Origin: Glycine soja
Taxonomy: Eukaryota > Streptophyta > Magnoliopsida > Fabales > Fabaceae
Direction of reading: 5' to 3'
NCBI RefSeq assembly: GCF_004193775.1
Contig: NC_041004.1
Coordinates: forward strand, 35,612,411 to 35,676,410
DNA length: 64,000 bases
In this document: positions 1 through 11,100 of the stretch, piece by piece
Layout: each line of letters begins with the position of its first letter
How positions within the stretch are numbered: the first letter of the stretch is position 1
Notes under the pieces: generated by a model
Told to the model about the DNA's origin: nothing
Databases searched by the model: none
What the model saw: the letters and a program-made list of their open reading frames with translations, nothing else
Made by a program: the position numbers and the translations under genes

Positions 1-1494
1 TGACACAGAGGGGTTCTGTTGCTCATTACCTATCGGAGTTCGAGGACCTCGCAAATCGCATCATCAGTCTTCCCTCGTCGTTTCTATTGAGCTTTTTTAT
101 CTTTGGCTTAACTCCGGAGATCCATCGCGAGGCCACATGGGCATCACCAAGATCATCGCACGCTTGTCGGAAAATTTTGAGTGGCCAGGAATGAGGAACG
201 ATGTCACCAAGTTCGTATCCCAGTGCATGGACTGTCAACACACTAAATATGAGACCAAGCGCCTTGCCAGCCTCTTATGTCCTCTACCTGTTCCTCAACG
301 CCCTTGGGAAGACTTATCCCTTGACTTCATCACACGGCTTCCCTCCTATCACGGCAACACTTGGTCGTAGTGGATAGATTTTCAAAAGGGATACACTTGG
401 GCATGCTCCCTATTACACAGACAGCTCACACCGTGGCATCCTTGTTCATGGACATTGTCTTCCCCGTAGCTTGGTCTCGGATCATGATCCCATGTTTATT
501 AGCAAATTTTGGCAAGAACTTTTTCGGCACAGTGGCACGCAGCTCAGGATGAGCTCAGCTTATCACCCACAAAGTGATGGCCAGACTGAAGCTTTGAACA
601 GAGTCATCGAGCAATACTTAAGAGCATTTGTGCATCAAAAGCCAAAGGAATGGGGCAAACTCCTCCTGTGGGTGGAATGGTCTCATAACACAGCTTGGAA
701 CGCGACAACGGGCACCACCCCCTATGAAGTTACCTTCGATCGCAAGTCGTTTAATTTCCCTGATTACATCACTGGTTCCTCTACTCTTGACGCAGTTGAT
801 GAATTGCTAACTAACAGAGAGAACACATTTCAAGCTATCCGCAAAAAGCTTCTGAAAGCTCAGGTTCGCATGAAGATGATAGCTGATACTAAACGCAGAG
901 AGGTGGTCTACCGCACAGGCAATTGGGTCATGCTAAAATTGAGGCCACATCGACAAGTTTCAGCAAAGGGATCATAGGTCATAACGGGCAAACTGGAGAA
1001 GCGGTTTTATGGTCCATTTCAAATTGAGGAACGCATTGGGTCTGTTGCTTATTGTCTTAGGTTACCGACAGAAGCTCGCATACACCCTGTTTTCCATTGT
1101 TCATTATTAAAACCATTCCAAAGGGTTGTCGAAATCCGTTCCACAGGTTCACTGGCCGAAACAATTCATCCAGTATCAACCTTTGATCACGCCTTTGACT
1201 ATCTTAGACTCTCATTGGACTACAGCTCAGGGGCCTCTAGAGCTGCTGGTTCAGTGGGATGGACTGTCCCCAGATGAGACATCATGGGAAAATTGGGCTC
1301 AATTGAAGGAGGATTATCACCTTGAGGACAAGGTGATTTTTCAAGGGGTGGAGGATGATACAAAAGCTCAACAACAGGGTGCTGAGGACAAAGTGCAGAA
1401 ATTAATGGTGCCAGTGCAGAAAACAGAGGTGCAGATAGAAGGAAAAGCTAAGAGGGTCATCACAAAGCCCTCTTACCTTAAAGATTACGTGTAA
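1..1494 (+). pseudogene. Ty3/gypsy chromovirus polyprotein remnant (gag tip, integrase, chromodomain)
   Basis: Bases 1-130 read as the middle of a retrotransposon gag (FEDLANRIISLPSSF, GLTPEIHRE). The frame then jumps straight into integrase at GHMGITKIIARLSENFEWPG, so protease, reverse transcriptase and RNase H are deleted. The integrase shows the CxxC of the zinc domain (SQCMDCQH, about 221-240), the first Asp in LSLDFITRLP, the second in SDHDP (about 473-486) and the Glu region in DGQTEALNR (about 577-603). A stop lies near 369 and a short deletion near 465 shifts the frame. Another shift near 975 separates the integrase tail (YGPFQIEERIGSVAYCLRL, PVFHCSLLKPFQ) from a C-terminal chromodomain (LLVQWDGLSPDETSWENW, about 1237-1302). 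The chromodomain places it among chromoviruses. It cannot encode an active element. No LTR was recognised within the window. Confidence 0.9.
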
Positions 1495-1499
1495 GGCAA

Positions 1500-2814
1500 G
1501 ATTTCGTAAAAGAAAGCTGACCTGGTGGTGTGAAATTGCTAATGATTTGTTGGTGTACCTCAGAGGGGACAAGCATAACCAAAATTGTGTAGCCAGCATT
1601 TCAGTAGAATATTACTTGGCAATAAATGATAAATTCTGTTAGACAAGGAACTAGTATAAAAATAAAGCAAATGTAATGATCAGATATACGAAACACGAGA
1701 AAATATTTTGTATGCAAATTTATACGCAACAAATTGTAATACCAAAAAACTGATAACAAAATTAAGCCAAAAAAAAATGAAATTGAATAGATAACAGGAG
1801 GACCATTTAGCAGGAGAAAAAAAATAGGAGAGATTGAAAAGAGGGGTTAAAAGAATTTAAGAACATGGAGCATAAAATATGACCTTGATCTGATTCAATT
1901 AAAAAAAATCAAAATCAAAGAGTTATTTCTACAAACTCAATCATACCGAGATTTCATTCTTCGACCAAAATATAAGGATTTCATGCATTTAACCCGAAAA
2001 AGATTTGAAGAAATTGACGTAGTAAACATGCATCATCTTCCATGAACCTGTTCCCAAGAATATCACAATTTGTTAGTTAGTTTGACCAATCCCAAATAGA
2101 ACAAAATTTTCTATAAAAGTAAAAGATGATAAATAAACAAAGAAAAACATCTACAACATCATGCATATACGAAGGAGAAATAATCAGAATGCAGATGTCA
2201 AGTAGAAGAAATGAACTAAGAAAGGGTGAGAATTCTGGAATTATCATCATTTCTTCACCATATAATTGTGACCAATCATGGATGAGAATGATTGGATGTT
2301 GAGAACGAAAAAATGATGACAATATGAATGGGAGATAAAAGTATAACATAATTGGAAAGAGAAAACAGTGAAGAAACTATAACATTTAGGAAATTGAATG
2401 AAAAAACGTTTCCATTACTTCATTTGTGGGAAGAATACAAAAAAGAAGAAGAACAATGGGCGTTAAGTTTATACTTATCAATTTAACATTATGTAACATG
2501 ATTTCAAAAAAGAGTGGACATTTAGTTATAATTTAAAAATAATCATGTAATTTCTTCGATTTTGTATAACCTTTTTTAATAAGTAAGGATATAGTTATCT
2601 TAAAAACATAGTAACCAAAAAAACAGTTAACAAAACTGGATTGGAACGCCAAGTAGCTCCTTTTACCGTTATAGATTATAGATTAATTTATTAATTTAAA
2701 GTTTTATAGGACATTTGCTTCATAATGACAAAAAGATATTTTGTAGTTTTTTAAAATTTATATAAAATCTCAGTCCATACTTAATTTTAATATCTAATAA
2801 ATTTAATATATAAA

Positions 2815-2888
<74 letters not shown>

Positions 2889-3649
2889 ATGAAAACATTT
2901 GTAATACATTTTTCCATTCTTTTTTAAGGGAAGTCATAAATTATCTATAGAAGATTAAAATATTTTTTTAAAACAAGCTTTTAATTAATATGTAATTTTA
3001 TTAATTTACATATAATATAATTAATTTTTAAACATTAAATTATTTTAAATGTTTTTATATACTTTAAATTTTAAAAATATTATTATTATATTTTTATTTA
3101 TAATATAATGGTCAGAAATATTTTTTTTTTTCATTTTACACTTCAATTGATTAAAAAAACATTTAAATTTAAATTATTATATTTAATAATTTTAGCATAA
3201 AATAATAATATTCATATCTAATGAACTATAAAATCACACTCAAATTGTTAAAATTAAAAAAGACAGTTAGTTGTATCTTTTGATCCTTGTTTAAGTTTAG
3301 ATTCATTGATTAAAATTTAGCTATCTAATCTAAAAAAAAAGTCTAAGTACTCTATACATCAGTTGTAATTTTAAAATATAATTCTTGAAAGGTACTAATT
3401 TTGTATTTTAAATAGTCAACAAACGTTTTATATTAAGTTTATCATTAAATATTTCTATTAACACTGAGCATGTGGAAGCTAATCACTTACGCTAATTTAT
3501 TGGAAATTAATGTTCTATGATCCATAATATTTTCTTTTACTTGAAAACGAAGATTTTCTTTTAACATTAGTATTTATAAGAGTTTTGAAGAGTCTTCTTT
3601 TCTTTTATAAGACTACGATTTAAGTATAAACATTAGTATTTCTCATAGT
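1500..3649. other. AT-rich intergenic stretch with (TA)n microsatellite
   Basis: No coding signal was seen on either strand. Bases 2816-2886 are an uninterrupted TA repeat of about 35 units; the apparent ORF across it only reads poly Ile-Tyr. The first part (1500-1620) may be the 3' untranslated end of the retrotransposon remnant. Confidence 0.6.
2816..2886. repeat. (TA)n microsatellite
   Basis: Uninterrupted alternating TA over about 71 bases, read directly. Confidence 0.97.
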
Positions 3650-3815
3650 ATTGGAATTTGGTCAAAGCTTTAAGAGTGAAAATTTAGAAATTGTTAAAGT
3701 AAATCATAACTATGAGAAAAGTTCTGGTGGGGAATCTATAAAAATTTACAAACACACTTCAAACTTTTCTTGAATCAATTCCTTCATTTTGACTCATCTT
3801 AACTACTAAAGCTAC
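3650..3815 (-). pseudogene. Duplicated fragment of the SCAB gene (exon 3 and part of intron 3)
   Basis: On the minus strand this segment matches the exon at 13521-13613 and the intron following it (about 13396-13520) of the intact SCAB gene, in the same orientation. Shared text includes AAAATGAAGGA, TTGATTCAAGA and AGTTTGAAGT in the exon, and ATTGGAATTTG, AGAAATTGTT, AGTAAATCA and AACTATGAG (as read on the plus strand) in the intron. Intron sequence is present, so it is a DNA-level copy and not a retrocopy. A two-base deletion after AATGAAGGA breaks the frame, and about 50 bp around the exon end and donor are missing. It lies directly beyond the truncated 3' end of the cyclin pseudogene. No function is expected. 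Confidence 0.8.
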
Positions 3816-3961
3816 CAATAATCTAGCACACCAATAATCTAGCACAATCTGTTTGTGTTTGCAACCAACAAAGTCAAATAGAATTAATTTAGACAACAAT
3901 TGAATGATAATAATGATTAAAATCCAAACAATATTAGAAAGATCAATTTAGATTCACATAC

Positions 3962-6032
3962 ATAAGTTGTTCTTGTGAGTAACCTGTCTGCAGCTTAAGT
4001 GTCTCATTCCAAAGGGGAGCCTTATTCAGAGTGCATCTAGCTGCAAAGACTGCTGAGGCAGCAACCATTGATGGCCAATACATTTCAGTCGCATAATTCA
4101 TCAATCCCAACTCAGACAGAAAATGAGCCATGTTTTCCAACTGGAAAATGCAAAATTTAAGAAAGAAATCCAGCCAAAGTGCCAAACATTAAATGAAAAC
4201 AAAGCAAGAATCATAATTTAAAAAGACTTAACACAAAAGGTCACACACACACACACACACCTCCTGATCTGGGACTGATGCCTTGATAAAACGAAGTAGG
4301 AAAACCAAAGGTATTGGCACAGTCAAAGTCCAGTCCAGCTTGGCCAGTATGATTTTCTCCATAATCAGTATCTGTTCATGAGTGTAAGCCCTACCTGAGA
4401 GGAAGACAAAGTTATGAACCTGCAATTCAAGATAAGTGTTATTCCCTTGACATTCATTGAAAAGGCCAGTAAAGCAATGAGCACATAAAGGTAGCAACAA
4501 ATTATTATACTTACCTGAGGGGGATAGATTTCTTCATACTTGGTTGCCATCTGCACAGCACTGATGCCAACCAATTGCAGTTCCCTCTTTGGAACATTCT
4601 TAACCGCCAGGAACCAATCAACTATATTGATTGTCAAGTAAAGGGTCTCAAGTGAAAGTTCAAACTTGGTTTGGACTTGTATCAGCCAATCAACTAGTAT
4701 AGCTCTCATCCTCTCAGTTATCTCAGGTTGTGAGTCTATGTTGTCACGGGGGTGGCTCTCGTTCTTCATGCATCAAATGCACATTCACATATTAGAATGA
4801 CACCTCATCAAACACACAACAGTACACACGAAAAGAAAGATCAAGAGAACCATGTTTCATAGTTCATACCTCAACAAGCTTATAGAACTTGTAAATGTCA
4901 TCAATATACTCCACAGCAGCAAGTTCATTGTCAACATCAGAAGCATCGATGTCAAGAATCTGATCCTTCGGCTTGTTAGTTATGCCGCATGCGATAGAAC
5001 ATCACACAAGAATTTCTTGAGAAAAAAAGAGGCATAATGGCATACATCTACATAGCAATTAGCATGGTTCAGACAGACACATAAGGTTCTTTTTTATTTT
5101 TCATTCAACTTTAATTATCTCAAACTACCTTGCTTCGAGCTGTGAATACTGAAGTAAGACTGCATGATTTCTTTTCCTTTTTCTTGTCTTATCTGGACTA
5201 GCATCAATGTCAATGACTTCCTCAGACTTAGGTTTTACAGTCACTTTCTTCTGACCCGGTTTGGGGGCCACCGCTCTTTTGGCCAGCGCAACTCCTTTAG
5301 CAACAGGAGGAGCTCCAGCCACATTAGCACATGCTTGTTTCTGCAATTCCAAAACAAAAAAACAGTCATAACCTGATTAGATCATTAAACTACATTGAAC
5401 AACTAATATAGAGAGTAATTCACCATGTTGTTTTCAGCAGCTGCTGGTGCTTGCACAGTGGCAAGTAGTTTGGCACCAAAACTCCTAAAATAATCATAAA
5501 AATATAACTTTTAATATTTATTGAGAGTGAAAAAGAAAGAGAGAGAGAGAGAGAAAGAGAGAGAAGAAGAAGAAGAAAAAAATATGAAATTGTAAAAGAG
5601 TCACTCATTCAAAAAGGTGATCGATAACTTTTTAGCAAAACAGATTCACCTAAGACAAAAAAAAAAAACTTAACAAGAGAGACCCTTTTGCTCTGTAAAG
5701 ATTGTTGAATAACCAAAGCTGGGGAAATTTAAACCTGTTAATGATTGAAACAGATTTGAATGTCCCGAGCAAGGTTTTCCATGTTTACATCCAATAGAAA
5801 AGAAGATTTGAACCAAGGCCTCAAAGGATCAGACAAGAAAGATTCATAATTTTGTGAGGAAACAAGAAACAAACAATGAAAGAAACGTGCATCATGACAT
5901 CAAACATAGTCTAGTTGTATATACAAAATGATTCAAAAAGATGGCATCAATCATCACAGAGAGTATATATACGATGATTCAGAAAAACAATATACCTCTG
6001 GCTTGTTGTTGAACCGTGGGTCTTGATGCCAT
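3962..6032 (-). pseudogene. CYCB1: B1-type mitotic cyclin, degenerate and 3'-truncated
   Basis: Minus-strand exons read by eye: 5996-6032 (ATG at 6032, MASRPTVQQQAR), 5424-5484 (SFGAKLLATVQAP), 5129-5340 (KQACANVAG to TSVFTARSK), 4870-4992 (ACGITNKPKDQI to YKFYKLVE), 4515-4763 (cyclin box start with MRAILVDWL), 4261-4419 and 3962-4140 (ends GYSQEQLM). B1 cyclins drive G2/M entry with CDK partners and are destroyed through an N-terminal D-box (RxxLGDIGN). The exon that should carry the D-box is missing between exons 1 and 2, and exon phases 1 and 2 cannot join. There is a one-base frameshift after DASPDK, the acceptor before ACGITNK lacks AG, and the final exon (the family's CARLLVGFHST region) is absent. 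The cyclin box is otherwise well kept, so decay looks recent. A shortened transcript is possible, but a normal cyclin is not. Confidence 0.85.
5510..5580. repeat. GA-rich simple repeat in cyclin intron
   Basis: Runs of GAGAGA followed by GAAGAAGAAG at about 5539-5577, inside the gap where the missing cyclin exon would be expected. Confidence 0.7.
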
Positions 6033-6099
6033 TTGCGAAATTCTTCTTTGGTCTTCTTGAATTGAAATCAAGGTACTGGGTACAACTCAGCTCTTTCCC

Positions 6100-6124
6100 C
6101 TCTCTCTCTCTCTCTCTCTCTCTC
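6100..6124. repeat. (CT)n tract in presumed cyclin 5' leader
   Basis: About a dozen CT units (GA on the cyclin strand), some 70-90 bases upstream of the cyclin ATG. Such tracts are common in plant 5' leaders. Confidence 0.85.
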
Positions 6125-6189
6125 AGCGTAGATGGGTGTGAATGAGAGGAGGCACTGATATAGGTTTCTCCTCCTTCAACGGTCAAATT

Positions 6190-8070
6190 TTTAAGTCGTT
6201 TCTGAACCGTTGGATTTTCTTAAAAAAATCTGACGGTGGAGCGTGGCTCTGGGCAATAATATGTAAATTCTAGGGTGCAAAGGCTTTAACCTTAGTTTTG
6301 AGATGCATTTTCTTCAATATTATCATTTTTATTATATGTAATATTTTTCTTTTTCTTTTATATTGAGGGGTTTTTACCTTAATTTTGGACATACATTTTC
6401 TTGATTTTCACTCACCTTTATAAATGTGTTGAATAGTCTAATCAAGCTAAATGATGAAAATAAGGCAAGTGTAACCTAATCTGAATTTTCCCTAGGTCAT
6501 ATTTTTCTTAGTCCAGCTTGACTCATCAAACTTAGTCAAATTATCCTATTTTTTCTTAATTTTATACAAGTTTTAAAAGAAAAAAATAAACAATGTTGGA
6601 CCAAATAGATACAATAATATTTGGATTAAGAATTTATAAATTTGATCTGGTTAGCCAAATCAAATCAGTCCATTTTTTTTACCAACCTATTCTTTTTATA
6701 GTGTGACCTACCTAAATCAATTTTGACAACTCTAATAAAATTCAAATTAAAAGTTTTACTTGATACTTATTATAACGTTCAATTTTAAATGTTTTTTATA
6801 TTAATTATTTTCACAAAAATACATTAAAGTTAATTTTAGAATGATATGACATAAAAGAATCATAACCCATTAATGTTTGTTATTTTTTTTTCCTTAAAAA
6901 ATGTTAGTTTTGTTCATAAGTATAATTTAGAAGAAAAAGTACTAATTTAAGACAACGTTAATACTCTTAATTAATTAATTTTCTTTATCCTAATTAATAG
7001 TTAATTAGACCTTATAATAAAGACTGGAAGGAGTACTTTTTTTTTTAAGTAGGACTAAATCGAAAAAAAAAGTTTCTTAAAAGGACAAAAACTGTATTTC
7101 AACTTTTTTTAAGGTGAGAAACTTTATTAGAATTAAGGATTAGAATTACAATGGTTGCTATGCCAGTATTCCAATTTCGGTGTGTTGTATTTGAAGTTCG
7201 AACACAATCATGTATTTGCGTACAAGTTAATGAAAATTTAACTCTTGATTTTTACGTTTATTTAATTTATTTACTTTTTATATAGTTATTTATTCATCCT
7301 CAATTCATTTTTTTCTTAACAAAACTGATGAGATTTATTGTTGATATCAATCCATTCACACCCAAAAGAAAATAGCATAATCAAGAAGGAAGAAAAGTAA
7401 GAAAAATAATAGGAAACTTTTAAAAAAATTTATTGATAGATAAAACAATAAATTACTAAAACACTTGTTTTGTTTTGAAGTGCAATTAGTTTAAAATTTT
7501 AAAGACTTTATTCATCGTCTCAAGTTTTGAGGCCATTATTTTAAAAACTCTATTCATACATCTCTAGTTTTCAAGCCATTCTACTCAGCAAAAAAAAAGA
7601 AAACCATTGTACAGCATTAGCAATTAGCCATGTATATGTGCCTTCTTTGAAGTGCAATTACATCCACATGCATGTGCGGATAGTAGACCAAATCTCATGA
7701 AATGGAAGTGTTTTACAACAATGGAATCCAATAATTCAATAGGTTTTAGTAAGAAAAGAATAAAGCTAAAGATATAACTTTCATTTTTTATCTTTAAGCA
7801 ATAACCACTTGAGTCTTAATCAGTATTTCCTTCCCAACTTAAGGCTGAATAACAGATTTACGAGCCAATAATCATTAGGAAATTTTGGTATATACCATGT
7901 TTCGGATATGCTTTACATTACAAAACAACTAGCACATGCAAATTAGCCACAATGAACAAATGAACTAATAATTATAAAAAAAAAGTTGAGTTTGGTACAA
8001 CATGATTAGGCAAATAAAAAAACCATGCCTAAAACAATGCAACTCAATTAGTGAAAAACCCAATCACAGA
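6190..8070. other. Intergenic region between cyclin relic and SCAB gene
   Basis: AT-rich, with no credible coding region. It would contain the upstream region of the cyclin relic and the downstream region of the SCAB gene (both on the minus strand). Nothing specific was recognised. Confidence 0.5.
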
Positions 8071-8176
8071 TGAAATCATATCTTTCTTTAACAAAACAAG
8101 CACACACGTATACTCACACCAAGAATCTGATAAATCTCACGTTTGTTGGAAAAGCTCAGTCAGTTAATTTTTGCTC

Positions 8177-11100
8177 CTACACTAGATCATCTGGCCCGGC
8201 AAGCACGACCTGTCATTTAAAAAACAAAATACCAGTTTTTAATTTGCATGAAGGGATCCATTTCAGCAAGGAAATGCATGCAGAGCTTTTAAAGCAAACT
8301 TGTAACATATCTAAAGAATGAGACAAAGAAAGTCAACATATGAATCAGTAGATAACAAGGTAAAGGGGTGCATACATTGCAATCAAGAGCATATTTCCTG
8401 GCAACCATAATGGCTGAATTTCGGTCTCTCTCTGATTCAAAGGTTAATACAAATGAGAGGCCCTTTCTTGCTTGCCAAAACAACACCTTCGCTGCATTCG
8501 CGACATCACTTCTAACGCCACATAGCTATAGTTAAATAAAATGTCAGTTTAAGGGATATAGTCAAATAGAGACTTAAAAGATGATGAACCATAAAAAAAA
8601 GTACACAGATGAAATAGTGCACTATGATAAAATAAAATGTTAGTTTAAGGGATATAGTCAAACAGAGACTTAAAAGATGATGAACCATAAAAAAAAGTAC
8701 ACAGATGAAATAGTGCACTATGATAATCTAGGTTGCCAGTACCTGCATTGATGGGGAGTAAATCTCTCTAGCTTTTGTAATCCAACCTCTGCATAGCTTT
8801 ATCCTCATTCTCCCCACATTAAATGAATGAGTAGAATGGGATGAGTGATCTTTTCCATTCATTTGAGAAATAACTACCTGTATAAAATCCAAATACAAAC
8901 TGTAAGAATTATTGTGCCAAAAAATGTCCATTTTACCCAAAGCAAACTTCCTCTTTTAGATAAGCAGATAAAAATGAGTGTGAAAAGGTGAAAGTAGATA
9001 GTTAGATACACAAAAAGTGAAACATTAAACAAGTTATAAATTGATAATGCATGTAGGAAACTCACTCCTTTAGACCAGAAAAGTTCAAGGAATACAAGGC
9101 TCTATTTTATGTTACAAAAGTCATAAACAACTAAAAAATATAGCATGCACCTTTATCAAAACATCAGAATGAGCAAATCAATAATACATCTGTCTCTAAG
9201 ATGTAATATTTTCTTGAAACTAATTTGTGGTTGTGTTTATAACCCACAGGAAGTAAGGGGGAAAGGCCAAACAATACTCAAAACTTGGTCAAAAGTTGCA
9301 ACAGTAATAATACAGGTAGATGTTAAACTAACACAAGGATTATTTATTTACTTTTGGGGTACTAAATCTGTCAGACCTAAGGGAAGGCCCCACCACAAGG
9401 GTAGTGCCAAAAGGGATCCTACTAGGTGGGGAGGGGAACAGAAATAGGAAAGAGATGTTCCATCTGAGGGTCTTGAACCCCCTATCAAGAACTTATAAGC
9501 AAATTTCTCAACTAAGTAATCAAGGTTTCGGACCACATGGAATTTAACTCTAAGCTTTTAAAGATTGTCTTCAAGAAACAACTGTGAAAAGACAAACATG
9601 TTTTATAATGTTTGTTGAATTAAATCACACATTTTCTACATTTTCTGTATTGAATGCTTAAAGTTGATATTTGAATAGCCTTTTCTACCAGGAATAGTTA
9701 AAATTACTGAATCTAAAAAGACTGTAGATGACATACATTAAAATCAGTATTAGATTTTCGTAGAAGTGTCTCCACATGGCTTCCAAGTCCTGAAACTGTT
9801 ACACACAGATAGGTAGCTGTTAGCCTTTCTTTTCTACTTCTAGATGCATTATTGGTATTGTCAGGTACACAACAACCTCAACCATGCATTCTAAAACCAG
9901 AAATAATTAGTTGGGAAAAACAAAAGGTAAGCCTGTAATAAAACTAACCAGTTTGAATGGGATTAGTTGTTAGGGTGAGCTTTTTCCCATTTGAGACAAT
10001 ATCTACTTGTAAGATTCTCCCAACATCAGAGGGGTCAGGAGCATATATTGATTTGTTGGCACCTGAGAAAAAAAGGCAAACCAACTTCAAACAGAATTAA
10101 AAACAATCAAGATAAATTAGCTGTTGGAGCCCAGTCAGGCAAACAGCAGCATAAATATAGTCAAATAAGATACATAGAACAATATTCATTATGGAGGTCA
10201 TAAATAAAAATGGATTCCACCACCAGATTGGAGCCATACATCTTCTAAAGTCAATGAACTAATAGGAGCTATATTTGGCAGGAAAGCATGACAATGATGA
10301 CAGACAGAGAGAGGTGTATTTGTAAAGTTTATTTGCTGGATTGTAAATACATATCACTAAAGAGATATTGCATTTCCAGTAAACACTTATGCAAAAGCAC
10401 TTTAGACTTGAAGTATGGACACTGTACAAGTCCACTTTACCTTGTACAGTGTTTTTTTTGCTCGGCAAAAATAGATATTTTTATATATATGAAGAGTACC
10501 AGTGGTACTAAAGATACATAATAAGGATTATGTAGTCAGCTGGTTCCTTTGGTTGTTACAAGGAACCGAGCTAGACTCACAATAACATATTACAAATGTC
10601 CAGCACCTACTATCCCATCCTAAATGCAAAAACCTGCTCTTAGATGATCGTTCTTCTAATTGCTGGCCATTTGACCCCCTCCCTAGCCCTCTGACATTGT
10701 AGGTGAAGTGTAATTAAAAAAAAACTTCGTACCCCATTGCCCAGAGGCTCTTCGCTATGCGAAGGTATGGGGGAGGGATATTGTACGCAGCCTTACCCTT
10801 GCATATGCAAAGAGGCTGTTTCCGGATTCGAACCCATGACCAACAAGTCACCAAGGCACAACTTTACCGCTGCACCAGGGCTCGCCCTCAAGTGTAATTA
10901 AATTTAATTTAATAAATTTGGAATGGAGTTAGTATAAATCGAATACTTACTATTTGACTTAAAGGCTTTGATACCATGTCAAGGACCAACTATCCTAAAA
11001 GCTAAAGCTGCTGTTAGGCACAGGCACGTGAATGGTTTTACATCTCAAGTATAGATCTACAGTGGAAACAAAACTGGCTGATTTGTATATACACAGATAA

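Noticed and set aside
4852..5037. Plus-strand ORF over the cyclin exon
   Set aside because: The minus strand encodes recognisable cyclin sequence here, so the plus frame is a shadow.
10838..10880. tRNA gene-like A and B boxes
   Set aside because: They belong to the Au SINE body. No tRNA cloverleaf can be drawn with an acceptor stem.
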